Shown here piece by piece: positions 23,221-32,773 of a stretch of DNA of 64,000 bases. The number at the start of each line of letters is the position of its first letter. Positions within the stretch are counted from its first letter, which is position 1. The position numbers and the translations under genes were made by a program. Source of the DNA: Larkinella sp051857545 (GTDB taxonomy: Bacteria > Bacteroidota > Bacteroidia > Cytophagales > Spirosomataceae); the NCBI RefSeq assembly GCF_051857545.1, contig NZ_JBPZHB010000006.1:62001-126000 (forward strand), given 5' to 3'. The notes under the pieces are model-generated. The model had not been told where the DNA came from. It ran no database searches and saw only the letters and a list, made by a program, of their open reading frames with translations.

Positions 23221-26200
23221 ATGGAAAAGAAAACTTTACCTGCTCTTTCTTTCGGAAAGCGCTATTTTTTGTTGGTTACGCTGCTCTTCAGTAGCCTCGC
23301 TGTTTTCGCCCAACAAGCGCGCTCGGTCAAAGGTAAAATTACCGATGAACGGAATGAAGGTTTACCCGGTGTCAGCATCGTTGTGAAAGGAACAACCAGC
23401 GGTGCAACCACGGACGCCAGCGGCCAGTACACCATCAACGTGCCCAGCGACCAGTCGGTCCTGGTCTTCAGCTTTCTGGGGTATGAGTCGCAGGAGGTCA
23501 TGGTGGGAAACCAGGCCCTCCTGGACATCACCCTGAAAGGGGACAGTAAAACGCTGAACGAAGTCGTGGTGGTCGGTTACGGAAGCCAGTCGCGCGAAGT
23601 GCTGACGACCTCCGTTTCCAAGCTGGACACCAAAGTGCTGGAGAACACGCCGTATGCCAACGCGGCTTCAGCCCTGCAGGGAAACATACCGGGCGTCCGG
23701 GTGCAGGCTCCTGCCAACGGTGGGCAGCCGGGCGCAGCGCCCCGGATCATTGTTCGCGGGGGAACTTCCATCAACAATCCCAATGGCGCGGCTCCGCTTT
23801 ACATCATCGACGGCATCATTCGGACCAACATGAATGACATCAACCCCGATGATATTGAATCATTGCAAGTATTAAAAGATGCCGCTTCGACGGCTATTTA
23901 CGGCGCCAGAGGGTCAAATGGCGTCGTGATCATTACCACCAAAACCGGGAAAAGCGGCAAAACGAAAGTAACCTATTCCTACGACCTGGTTTTCTCCAAA
24001 CCGGGTAAAATGTATGAAATGGCGAACGCCCGCGACTACATTTACCTGCAACGACTCGGGGCGGTTCGCTCGGCGAAAAAAGACCCGACGGCTACGCGCC
24101 AATTGACGCTGGCGACGGGAGCCGGAACTGGTAACGACCTGACCAACAATACGATTTACACGACCCAGTATCTGTCGGACGCCAACAAGCACAAGCTGAA
24201 CGAAGGCTGGGAAAGTATGCCGGACCCGCTAGATTCCTCCAAAACCATCATCTTTCAGAATACGGACTTCCAGAAACTGATTTATCAGGACGGTGTTTCG
24301 CACAACCATTATGTGTCGCTGACGGGCGGTACCGAAAAAGCGACCTTCAACGCCGGTGTCGGGTATCTGAACAACCAAGGGACGGTTATTACGACCAAAT
24401 ACGACCGGTTGACGTTTAACCTGAACGGTGAACTCAAAGTGCGGGACAACCTGACGTTCTTCGGGCGGACGATGTTTACCCGATCGAGCAACAACGAGGT
24501 CTATAACATTTCGCAAATCTTCTACCGCTCAGCCGCCAACGTACCCACCTCGAAGCTGTATTATGAAGACGGAACGCTGGCACCCGGCGCCAACCGGGGC
24601 AACGGAAATGCCGCCTACTTTCTGAACAAAGACAAACGGGGCAACTCTATCGAAAACATGACGCTGTCGGTTGGTGGTCGCTGGGATATTTTGCCGGGTC
24701 TTTCGTTCGAGCCGCAGCTTTCGATGTATAAATTAGCCACGGATGGCTATTCGTTCCTGCCATCGTATTACAACGGAACCACGGCGGTAACGACCCGGGC
24801 AGCCTCAGCGAACTATACAAAACTGACTCAATATCAGGCAGATGCGGTTTTATCGTACGATAAAACGTTTGCGTCTTCCCATAATCTATCGATAAAAGGC
24901 GGTTTTTCCTACTTTGGACGGAACAGTTACGCTATGTCGGCCAGCGGCCAGGGTGCGGCTACGGACCTGATTCCGACGCTGAATGCGGCTACCACGCCGG
25001 TTTCGGTGGGTGGTTCGGTCAGTGACCAGGTAATTCTGGGTTATTTTGGCCGGGTTAACTACGACTACAAACAGAAATACCTGTTCTCGCTGAATGCCCG
25101 CTACGACGGTGCTTCCAACCTGGGAGCCAACCACAAATGGGGCTTCTTCCCGGGCGTTTCGGTCGGCTGGAACCTGCACCATGAAGAGTTCTGGAATGCG
25201 TTGCCCGCCGATTTGGTTCAGCTAAAACTACGCGGAAGCTATGGGGTCAACGGGAACATCAGCGGTCTTTCCGATTTCCAGTCGCAGGGAGAATACGGTG
25301 TTGGTGCCCGCTATCTGGGCGTTTCAGCCGTGCAGAATACCGTTATTCCGAACCCGTCGCTGAAATGGGAGCAGTCCAAAACCTTTAACGTGGGGGCCGA
25401 CCTCGGTTTGTTCAAAAGCCGGGTGAACGTGATTGTCGATGTGTACCGGCGTGTGACCGACAATCTGCTGACCAGCCTGACGCTGCCGCCATCGACCGGT
25501 TTTTCCAGCATCTTTACGAACCTCGCCAGCCTGGAAAACAAAGGGATCGAACTCGAACTCAGCGCGCAGATTCTGTCACCTTCTTCCCCACTGCAATGGC
25601 AGATTGGCCTGAATGCCGCCAAAACAACCCACAAAATTCTGAAGCTGCCCTTCAACGGAACCGCAAACAATCGAATCGGTGGGTACAACGTGTATGACCC
25701 CGCCACCGCATCGTACGTTTGGGGTGGTGGCTTGCGCGAAGGCGGACGGATTGGCGACCACTATGCCTGGAACCAGATTGGCGTGTATGCCACAGACGAA
25801 GCCGCCAAGTCGGCACCGGTGGATCAGATGATTACCTACGCCGATAAAACCAAATACGGTGGCGACGCCATCTTCCAGGATGTGGATGGCAATAACATCA
25901 TCGACGAAAGGGACCGCGTCTACATGGGTAATCCGTTCCCGGTCTGGACGGGCGGTATTTCCAACACCCTGTCGTACAAGAACTTTAATTTTGTCGTTCG
26001 ACTGGACTATGCAACCGGCCACACCATTTACAATTACGCCCGGGCGTTCATGGACGGTCAGTGGGCCGGGGTGAGCATGACGAAGGAGATGGTCGAAAAA
26101 TCCTGGAAAAAACAAGGGGATGTCGCCAGCATGGTACAGTATCAGCCGGGTATTGGAAACTACAGCAACTGGCGCGGAACGGCCTGGCACGAGTTAACGA

Positions 26201-26442
26201 CCAATTCCACCTATTACGAAAAAGGCGACTACCTGTGTATCCGGGAAGTTACGCTCAGCTACAGTGTACCGTCAGCGGTTTTGCAGAAATTTAAAATCAG
26301 CAACCTCCGCTTCAACCTGACCGGCAACAACCTGCATTATTTTACGGCCTACGAAGGACTGAATCCGGAAGATGGCGACCGGGACAACGGACGGTATCCG
26401 ATTCCGAAAAACATCGCTTTTGGCGCTTCTCTTACCTTCTAA
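23221..26442 (+). CDS. SusC/RagA-family TonB-dependent outer-membrane transporter
   Basis: This 1073-residue protein has a signal peptide (to about 30, SSLAVFAQ) and a carboxypeptidase-regulatory-like domain (37-108, VKGKITDERNEGLPGVSI). The TonB-box segment is LNEVVVVGYGSQ (112-123). The plug has LYIIDGIIRTNMNDINPDDI and LKDAASTAIYGARGSNG. The barrel ends in Phe (FGASLTF). It should form the energised import channel for the substrate of this island. It is followed 14 nt later by its SusD partner and preceded by promoter copy A. It is clearly a different specificity from the SusC at 107-3190. Confidence 0.95.
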   Translation: MEKKTLPALSFGKRYFLLVTLLFSSLAVFAQQARSVKGKITDERNEGLPGVSIVVKGTTSGATTDASGQYTINVPSDQSVLVFSFLGYESQEVMVGNQALLDITLKGDSKTLNEVVVVGYGSQSREVLTTSVSKLDTKVLENTPYANAASALQGNIPGVRVQAPANGGQPGAAPRIIVRGGTSINNPNGAAPLYIIDGIIRTNMNDINPDDIESLQVLKDAASTAIYGARGSNGVVIITTKTGKSGKTKVTYSYDLVFSKPGKMYEMANARDYIYLQRLGAVRSAKKDPTATRQLTLATGAGTGNDLTNNTIYTTQYLSDANKHKLNEGWESMPDPLDSSKTIIFQNTDFQKLIYQDGVSHNHYVSLTGGTEKATFNAGVGYLNNQGTVITTKYDRLTFNLNGELKVRDNLTFFGRTMFTRSSNNEVYNISQIFYRSAANVPTSKLYYEDGTLAPGANRGNGNAAYFLNKDKRGNSIENMTLSVGGRWDILPGLSFEPQLSMYKLATDGYSFLPSYYNGTTAVTTRAASANYTKLTQYQADAVLSYDKTFASSHNLSIKGGFSYFGRNSYAMSASGQGAATDLIPTLNAATTPVSVGGSVSDQVILGYFGRVNYDYKQKYLFSLNARYDGASNLGANHKWGFFPGVSVGWNLHHEEFWNALPADLVQLKLRGSYGVNGNISGLSDFQSQGEYGVGARYLGVSAVQNTVIPNPSLKWEQSKTFNVGADLGLFKSRVNVIVDVYRRVTDNLLTSLTLPPSTGFSSIFTNLASLENKGIELELSAQILSPSSPLQWQIGLNAAKTTHKILKLPFNGTANNRIGGYNVYDPATASYVWGGGLREGGRIGDHYAWNQIGVYATDEAAKSAPVDQMITYADKTKYGGDAIFQDVDGNNIIDERDRVYMGNPFPVWTGGISNTLSYKNFNFVVRLDYATGHTIYNYARAFMDGQWAGVSMTKEMVEKSWKKQGDVASMVQYQPGIGNYSNWRGTAWHELTTNSTYYEKGDYLCIREVTLSYSVPSAVLQKFKISNLRFNLTGNNLHYFTAYEGLNPEDGDRDNGRYPIPKNIAFGASLTF

Positions 26443-26456
26443 TCACGCACTGAACC

Positions 26457-27938
26457 ATGAAATCACCTTATAAACTCGTTTCGGGAGTCTTACTGGGTCT
26501 GCTGCTCAGTACCTCATCCTGCACCGACCAACTGATGCTCGACCCGACGAGCGTGATCACCAATGCATCGTTCTGGAAAACGGAAGATGACGCCAAAGGC
26601 GGCTTGAACGGGATGTACGTCAAACTGCGGAACGAAGCGCTGCTCAACCTGTATATTTACGGTGAGGGCCGTAGTGAAGTGATGCAGAAATCGCTGGCCG
26701 GCACCCTGGATTATGACCGCTTCTATCTGAACACCCTCAACCAGGCAGGTGCCGGTCCCGACTGGATCGGCTTGTATTCGGCGGTGAATGCCGCCAACCT
26801 GATTCTGAAATACGTACCGACAATTACCTTTAATTCGGAAAACGTAAAGAACAGCACGTTGGCGCAGGCTTATGCCATGCGGGCTTATCTCTACTTCGTT
26901 ATGGTCAGAACCTGGGGCGATTTGCCACTGCGGACCCTGCCCACTGAAGGCTATGACCCGGAAACGACCTTTCTGGAACGATCGCCCGCTGCGGATGTTT
27001 TTAAGCTGATCAAAGAAGATATTGAAAAAGCGCTCCAACTTTTCCCAGACAACAACTTTACCAACGGCCGGAGCATGTGGTCGAAACCGTCGGTCAACGC
27101 CCTGAAAGCCGATGTGTATTTATGGACGGGCAAACGCGCCAACGGTGGACAGGCCGATTTCACCACAGCCTTAGCCGCCTGCGACGAAGTGGCCAAAGCC
27201 GACGTTTCGCTGCTGGCCGACTATGCCAGCCTGTTCAAATATACCAACAAAGGCAGCAAGGAAATTCTGATGTCGGTGGGCTTCCGGTATCTGGAAGCAA
27301 CGGACAACTACTTCAATAACATTTACATGGCCGTTGGGGCTTTGCCTGCCAATGCTGAGGCCGCTTCCAAAGCCATCGTCGGCGTTTCGGGCGGAAACAA
27401 CGTCTGGGAACCCAGTGCGCTCGTTCGCAACCAGTTTTCGGTTGATGACCAGCGCCGGGCCGGTACTTTTCACGAGGTCTACACGACCGGTGCCAATGGC
27501 GCCCGAACCTATTTCATCTCGGTGCAGACGAAAGGACAGGGAACCGTTGAAGGGGGCGTCCGGTTTTTTGTCGACGACATCATTCTGTATCGTTATGCGG
27601 ATGTTTTGTTGATGAAGGCTGAAGCCAAAAACGCCCTGGGGCAGGACCCGAGTACGGAAATGAATCTGGTGCGGCAACGGGCCTACGGAACCAAATTCGA
27701 TGCCTATAAATTCGTCAACGGAACCAAAGAAGCCAACGATGCGGCTATTCTGAAAGAACGACTGCTGGAACTGATGCTGGAAGGCAAACGCTGGTGGGAT
27801 CTGGTCCGGTTTGGCAAAGCGTTCGACATCGTTCCCTCGCTGCAAGCTCAAAAAGGCAAGGATCACCTGCTGCTGTTCCCGATTTCGAGCAACGTACTGA
27901 GTCTGGAACCGAAGATCAAGCAGAATCCCGGTTATTGA
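26457..27938 (+). CDS. SusD/RagB-family nutrient-binding lipoprotein
   Basis: This 493-residue surface lipoprotein has lipobox STSSC at about 18-22. The SusD-like N-domain includes ASFWKTEDDAKGGLNGMY. The TPR-like part contains AQAYAMRAYLYFVMVRTWGDLPL, a strong RagB/SusD mark, and the C-terminal SusD domain has LKERLLELMLEGKRWWDLVRFG. It should cap the SusC barrel and bind the glycan or other oligomer. A strong intrinsic terminator follows it. Confidence 0.95.
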   Translation: MKSPYKLVSGVLLGLLLSTSSCTDQLMLDPTSVITNASFWKTEDDAKGGLNGMYVKLRNEALLNLYIYGEGRSEVMQKSLAGTLDYDRFYLNTLNQAGAGPDWIGLYSAVNAANLILKYVPTITFNSENVKNSTLAQAYAMRAYLYFVMVRTWGDLPLRTLPTEGYDPETTFLERSPAADVFKLIKEDIEKALQLFPDNNFTNGRSMWSKPSVNALKADVYLWTGKRANGGQADFTTALAACDEVAKADVSLLADYASLFKYTNKGSKEILMSVGFRYLEATDNYFNNIYMAVGALPANAEAASKAIVGVSGGNNVWEPSALVRNQFSVDDQRRAGTFHEVYTTGANGARTYFISVQTKGQGTVEGGVRFFVDDIILYRYADVLLMKAEAKNALGQDPSTEMNLVRQRAYGTKFDAYKFVNGTKEANDAAILKERLLELMLEGKRWWDLVRFGKAFDIVPSLQAQKGKDHLLLFPISSNVLSLEPKIKQNPGY

Positions 27939-27948
27939 GTACCCACCC

Positions 27949-27995
27949 GGGCAACCAGCGCACATTTAAAACGTGCGCTGGTTGCCCGTTTTTTC
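27949..27995 (+). terminator. rho-independent terminator after susD
   Basis: The stem GGGCAACCAGCGCAC (27949-27963) pairs perfectly with 27973-27987 around a 9-nt loop, followed by GTTTTTTC. It lies between susD and the first sialidase-like gene, which has no promoter I recognise. Partial read-through would give high SusCD and lower enzyme expression. Confidence 0.88.
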
Positions 27996-28032
27996 TGATC
28001 GCTCCCCTCCTTTGGCTGAACTCCTAACCCCA

Positions 28033-29376
28033 ATGAATAAATCTCCTTTTGTCCTTCTGCTTTGCACCCTTTCGCTGGTTGGCAAAAGCCAACAACCGGG
28101 TGCTCCTTCCATGAACTGGGAGGAAAAGAAAAACCAGTCCCTTTCCGTCATCACGCCCGGCATTCCGGCCTATGGAAAAACGGAAGTTGCTTATCAGCAG
28201 AATGGCAAGGAAAAGTATCGGGTAACGCTGGGGCAACCCGTTGTCGTGACAGTGGCCGATAAAGCAGTAGGCTGGGGCTATTTCCAGTTTCCATCGATTT
28301 ACCGCAGCGTCGACGGCGCGCTCGTGGCATCGTGGGCCATGCACTCCGACCATGCCGAAAGTTACGGAAAGGATAGCAACGGTTATGCTGTTTCGACCGA
28401 TGGCGGCAAAACCTGGACCCCTCACCCGGGTTCACGACCGCTGGGCGACGGTTTGGTGCTGCCCAATGGCGACCGGATCAAAAACTATACGCCAGCCGCG
28501 ATCGACACCAGCACCCTGAAACTCCCCAAAAAAGTAGGGACGACCCCGGAAACGTACGGCCGGAGTTTCTCCTATTATAAAGTGGATGAGTTACCGGAAA
28601 AGCTACAGGGCGTTTACATCAACCGCCTGAAAAAAGGCCAAAAAGAGTGGACGCTGGAACACAACCAACTCATTGATCCAACGGCGGTTCGCTACACCGA
28701 CGACAAGCTTTTTCCGCTGGTATGGTGGGGCGACATGCGCTTGGAATCCACGAAGGAAATCATGACCGGCACCTACCCCGGTTTTTCGCTCCAAAACGGA
28801 AAAGTGGCCGCATCCGGGGTGCATTTTTACCGATCGACCGATCAGGGCAAGACCTGGAAAATCGTCGGCCGAATTCCCTACGCGCCGGATTTAACCCATG
28901 ACCCCAACGGCAATAAACGACTTGCCCTGGGTTTTACGGAGCCTGCTTTCGAAATTCTGAAAGACGGTTCTTACCTCTGCGTCCTCCGAACCACCGACGG
29001 GCTGGGCAACAGCCCGATGTACGTCAGCCGGTCGACCGATAAAGGCGCAACCTGGAGTCACCCGAAGGCGTTTACGAGTTCGGGGGTGTTGCCCAAATTG
29101 CTCCAGTTAAGCAACGGGGTAACGGCTTTGGCTTCGGGCCGACCCGGAATGCAACTCCGTTTTTCAACGACGTCGGACGGCCTGCAATGGACCGATGCCT
29201 TTGAAATGCTGCCCTTCGGAGACCCAAAAGACCAGGTTTCCTGCGGATATCCGGAACTGTTAGCAACGGGTCCAAACAAATTTTTACTGATTTACTCGGA
29301 TTTCAAATACAAGAACGAAAAAGGCGAAATCCGCAAAGCCATCAAGGTTCGTGAGATCACGGTTACCCCGCGCTGA
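28033..29376 (+). CDS. sialidase-like (BNR/Asp-box) secreted protein
   Basis: This gene encodes 447 residues from the start at 28033; upstream in-frame codons lie in the terminator. A signal peptide is present (MNKSPFVLLLCTLSLVGKSQ). At least three Asp boxes (SxDxGxTW) mark the blades of a six-bladed sialidase-type propeller: STDGGKTW, STDQGKTW and STDKGATW. It is called exo-sialidase-like by fold only, because I cannot locate the Arg triad or Tyr/Glu pair, and related BNR proteins act on other glycans. It is clearly homologous to the next gene, with matching GIPAYGKT and YRVTLG segments, so the two arose by tandem duplication. Confidence 0.8.
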   Translation: MNKSPFVLLLCTLSLVGKSQQPGAPSMNWEEKKNQSLSVITPGIPAYGKTEVAYQQNGKEKYRVTLGQPVVVTVADKAVGWGYFQFPSIYRSVDGALVASWAMHSDHAESYGKDSNGYAVSTDGGKTWTPHPGSRPLGDGLVLPNGDRIKNYTPAAIDTSTLKLPKKVGTTPETYGRSFSYYKVDELPEKLQGVYINRLKKGQKEWTLEHNQLIDPTAVRYTDDKLFPLVWWGDMRLESTKEIMTGTYPGFSLQNGKVAASGVHFYRSTDQGKTWKIVGRIPYAPDLTHDPNGNKRLALGFTEPAFEILKDGSYLCVLRTTDGLGNSPMYVSRSTDKGATWSHPKAFTSSGVLPKLLQLSNGVTALASGRPGMQLRFSTTSDGLQWTDAFEMLPFGDPKDQVSCGYPELLATGPNKFLLIYSDFKYKNEKGEIRKAIKVREITVTPR

Positions 29377-29411
29377 CCTTCCCTTTTCTTTGCTCAACAC
29401 CCTCACTTTCA

Positions 29412-30791
29412 ATGAAAAAATCCTACCTCCTTCTTTTCGGGCTTGTTTTGGGCGGCTGCAAAACCGCCCAAAAAGCAGCGGCTCCCGCCCTGGAATGGGC
29501 CGAACGAAATGAGCCTCTTTCCGTTATCATGCACGGTATTCCGGCATACGGCAAAACCGATATTCTGTATAAACAGAATGGCCGGAAAAAATACCGGGTA
29601 ACGCTGGGTGAACCGGCGGTGGTGAGTGTTGCCGACAAAGTGGAAGAATGGGGCTTTTTCCAGTTTCCAACCATCGCCAGCACCGCCAACGGGGCGATTT
29701 TGGCCAAATGGCACATGGCCAAAGACGCCATGGAATCCTACGGAAACACCCTGTCGCCGTCGTCCATTTCCACCGACGGTGGCAAAACCTGGCAACAAAA
29801 CCCGAAAAGCTGGGAAGAAACCGGCGCCGATGAAGGGTTGCTGCTGCCCAATGGTGATCGCATTAAAATTCTGACCCCAACGCCCCTCAAAGAAGCCGAG
29901 CTGGCAATGCCGAAATCACTGGGTTCGATAACCCGCAGAAAATACGAACACAAATTCTTTAAACTAACCGAACTCCCGGCGAGTCGGCAGGGCGTTTTTC
30001 TGGCCCGCCGGAAGAAAGGTGAAACCACCTGGCAGGAGGAACACGCCCCACTCGACGACCCGCAGGCCCTGCGTTACAGCCTGCGCGGGATGGTGCCAGT
30101 GGTGTGGTGGGGCGACATGAAAGTGGCCGCCGATGGCGCAGTTGTGGCCTGTATTTATCCGGGATTCCACATTCGGGAAGACGGAAGCGTGGACCCGAAA
30201 GGCGGGGTTTTCTTCTATCGTTCCACCGATTCGGGAAAATCCTGGAAAATCCTGAGCCGCATTCCGTACCAGCCCGACACCAAAATCGACACCAACGGCG
30301 TGAACAAGTACTGGTTTACCGAACCGACTTTTGAAATTCTGGCCGACGGCACCTACCTCAGCGTCATCCGTTCGCACGACATTTACAGCGGTCCCATGTA
30401 CGCCAGCCGCTCCACCGATCAGGGTAAAACCTGGACCAAACCGAAGGTCATTACGCCCAACGGTGTACTGCCCCGCTTGCTGCAGTTGGCCAATGGTGTC
30501 ACGGTGGTTTCGGCCGGTCGCCCGGGCGTTCAGCTCCGGTTTTCGAACGACGGAAAAGGCGAGAAATGGACCAATGGTTTCGAAATGATGTCCTTTGGAC
30601 AACCCGATTCGCAACCGTATCTGGAAAATGACCGGGGCAAAACCGAGCCGGTTTCCTGCGGTTACACCGGTTTGCTGGCGACCGGTCCAGACAAATTCCT
30701 GGTGATTTATTCCGACTTTATGCACAAAAATGCGCAGGGACAACCCCGCAAAGCCATCAAAGTGCGGGAAGTGACGGTTGCTCCGCTTTGA
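29412..30791 (+). CDS. sialidase-like (BNR/Asp-box) lipoprotein
   Basis: This 459-residue protein has a lipoprotein signal (LFGLVLGGC). The Asp boxes are STDGGKTW, STDSGKSW and STDQGKTW. It is a tandem paralogue of the previous gene, sharing HGIPAYGKTD, KYRVTLGEPAVVSVADK, VWWGDM and a common C-terminus ending KAIKVREVTV. The difference in signal type suggests different locations: this one membrane-anchored, the first soluble. It lies 35 bp after its partner. Exact glycosidic specificity cannot be read. Confidence 0.82.
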   Translation: MKKSYLLLFGLVLGGCKTAQKAAAPALEWAERNEPLSVIMHGIPAYGKTDILYKQNGRKKYRVTLGEPAVVSVADKVEEWGFFQFPTIASTANGAILAKWHMAKDAMESYGNTLSPSSISTDGGKTWQQNPKSWEETGADEGLLLPNGDRIKILTPTPLKEAELAMPKSLGSITRRKYEHKFFKLTELPASRQGVFLARRKKGETTWQEEHAPLDDPQALRYSLRGMVPVVWWGDMKVAADGAVVACIYPGFHIREDGSVDPKGGVFFYRSTDSGKSWKILSRIPYQPDTKIDTNGVNKYWFTEPTFEILADGTYLSVIRSHDIYSGPMYASRSTDQGKTWTKPKVITPNGVLPRLLQLANGVTVVSAGRPGVQLRFSNDGKGEKWTNGFEMMSFGQPDSQPYLENDRGKTEPVSCGYTGLLATGPDKFLVIYSDFMHKNAQGQPRKAIKVREVTVAPL

Positions 30792-30970
30792 ATAGAATCT
30801 TATTGATTTTCACTAAATAACCGAACCTTTTGTCCCGTAGGGATTTAACAGCGTGGCGTCGGTAGTATTAGATTCATCTATTTTAAGTCCAGCGTACCGT
30901 GAGGTACGTGACCGTACTAGTGCCTCGAATCGGTTGCGTACCCCACGGGCTTAACTAACCCACTCATCTT
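30792..30970. other. 179-bp gap inside the susCD operon
   Basis: No ORF and no 65-bp module is seen here. The gap holds short inverted repeats such as CCCGTAGGG / CCCACGGG near its ends and GTACCGTGAGGTAC near 30893. It looks like another degenerate dispersed palindrome and not a promoter. Confidence 0.4.
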
Positions 30971-32773
30971 ATGACCCACCGTAACTGGCTTTATCTCGCA
31001 CTTTGTCTTGGCTGTACGGTTTCTGCCGGAGCAGCGGATTGGAAGCAGAATCGGGCGCACGGAAACCCGGTGGTCGCTGATTCGAATCAGACGGCAAAAG
31101 CGAAGAAGAAGCCGAAGAAAGAAGCCGTACCGTTTTTATACAGTCCGCAGGCGGCTCCAACCCCAACGTTGCTGTTTGATTATTACCACCGCAAAGGGCC
31201 CAGCACCAAAGTCGGCAACTACATGGTAACCGGTTCCTGGACCACGATCAACGGTCGCTACGGCTGGGATGATTTTGTCCACACCAATACGTTCGACCCG
31301 GTTTTTGTCGCGCTGGAAAAAGAATTTGCCATTTCGATGGCGCAGGAACCGTATTCAGAAACCCTGCTGGCGACGAAAGACGCCGTTGTCATTGTCAATC
31401 CCGACAATCCGAAACTGGACCCCACGGCCAACCTCATCACCGATGCCGAGATCGCAATGCTCCGGCGGTATGTCGAGAAAGGCGGCAGTTTGATGGTGAT
31501 GATCAACAGCGGGGGCGACGACCGTGCTGCTGAAGATTTTGAAGGCGTCCAGTTGCGCAAACTGGTGCGCAGTTTCGGCCTCGACTGGAACAGCGACGAC
31601 ACGCATTATTCGGACGTGGCCATCGGCGAAAACCACCCGTATTTCTACGACGTACCCATTTTTCACTACGGTTCGGGTTGTACGCTGCGCATTCTGCCGG
31701 AAGCCAAAAATCCGACGGTTCTAATGCAGGTCGCATCCGACGCGGGCTACCCCGACCGCAACGTCAAAGGCCCTGGCATCGTGATGACGCGACCGGGAAA
31801 AGGGAAATTCATTCTGGTGGGCGACAACGGTTCGTGGACCGGCAATATGTCGCGTCCCTGGGCCGAAAACGAACGGATTCTGAAGCAGTTGTTCCGGTAT
31901 TTAAAGCCTGATCAGGGCGTTAAAGCCCCCCAGTTACCAGCGGGTAAGACCTTCACCTATGAAGTGACCGTGGCCGAATTGCAAGGCATTCCGGTGACGA
32001 ACACGCTGACGAAAGTCGAGCACCCCCATTTCAAGCTATTTTCACCCCGACCGGCCACCAACATGCCATACCTGGAAGCGACGGCCAGCCTGACGCTGAA
32101 AGTGGGGAAACACAGCGCCGAAGAAGCCGCTCCGCTGACCGCCGAGGTGACCGGCTTTCGGTGGTTCGAGGAAGGTCCTCAGGAAAAACAGCAGATCAAC
32201 TTCGTGGCCAGTCGCCAGGGAAAAGTGAGTCAGATTGAGGCAAAGGGCCACGCGGCTCAGTGGCTGGCTCCGGACATTGCGGTGTTGGTGCCGCTGCTGC
32301 CGGTGGATGGCATCCGTCCGGGCGACCATTGGGAAAGCCTTGAAAATGTGCGCGTTCCGATGCTGAACGGCACGGATTTGCCACCGGTTAAACCGACTAC
32401 CATGAGCATGACTTACATCAACGACACCGAGCTGGCAGGCCGGGCGTGTCGATTGATTCGGGCCACCGGCGAAGTCTGGCTCAGTGACCTGGGCGTCCGG
32501 GTGGAAGATTTGTTGCCCGACGAAGAAGCCCGGCAGGTGGGCGGTTCCCGCTACCGGTTTTTCAACGAGCACGGTGGGAAGATTCTGTACAAACGCGAGC
32601 AGTGGGTGGACCGGGAAACCGGAACCGTGATCAAGGGCCGGGTGCAGACCCGAATTGTGGCCTGGATTCAGGACAAAACTGTACCCGTCGGCAGCAGCAA
32701 TGCCGTCAAGGACCAGCAGATGATTGTGTCGATGGCCCACAGCACCACGTTTAATCTGAAGGAAGCAAAATGA
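30971..32773 (+). CDS. secreted protein with class I glutamine-amidotransferase-like domain
   Basis: This 600-residue protein has a signal peptide (MTHRNWLYLALCLGCTVSAGA). Residues about 55-315 resemble the flavodoxin-like GATase1/ThuA/DUF4350-type fold. Supporting segments are LLFDYYHRKG, DAVVIVNPDNP, EIAMLRRYVEKGGSLMVMIN, HPYFYDVPIFHYGSG and GKFILVGDNGSWTG. I see no catalytic Cys in a nucleophile elbow, so it probably binds and does not hydrolyse. The rest (about 320-600) is beta-rich and unrecognised. It overlaps the GH32-like gene by 4 bp, implying coupled translation and a joint function outside the cytoplasm. Confidence 0.6.
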   Translation: MTHRNWLYLALCLGCTVSAGAADWKQNRAHGNPVVADSNQTAKAKKKPKKEAVPFLYSPQAAPTPTLLFDYYHRKGPSTKVGNYMVTGSWTTINGRYGWDDFVHTNTFDPVFVALEKEFAISMAQEPYSETLLATKDAVVIVNPDNPKLDPTANLITDAEIAMLRRYVEKGGSLMVMINSGGDDRAAEDFEGVQLRKLVRSFGLDWNSDDTHYSDVAIGENHPYFYDVPIFHYGSGCTLRILPEAKNPTVLMQVASDAGYPDRNVKGPGIVMTRPGKGKFILVGDNGSWTGNMSRPWAENERILKQLFRYLKPDQGVKAPQLPAGKTFTYEVTVAELQGIPVTNTLTKVEHPHFKLFSPRPATNMPYLEATASLTLKVGKHSAEEAAPLTAEVTGFRWFEEGPQEKQQINFVASRQGKVSQIEAKGHAAQWLAPDIAVLVPLLPVDGIRPGDHWESLENVRVPMLNGTDLPPVKPTTMSMTYINDTELAGRACRLIRATGEVWLSDLGVRVEDLLPDEEARQVGGSRYRFFNEHGGKILYKREQWVDRETGTVIKGRVQTRIVAWIQDKTVPVGSSNAVKDQQMIVSMAHSTTFNLKEAK

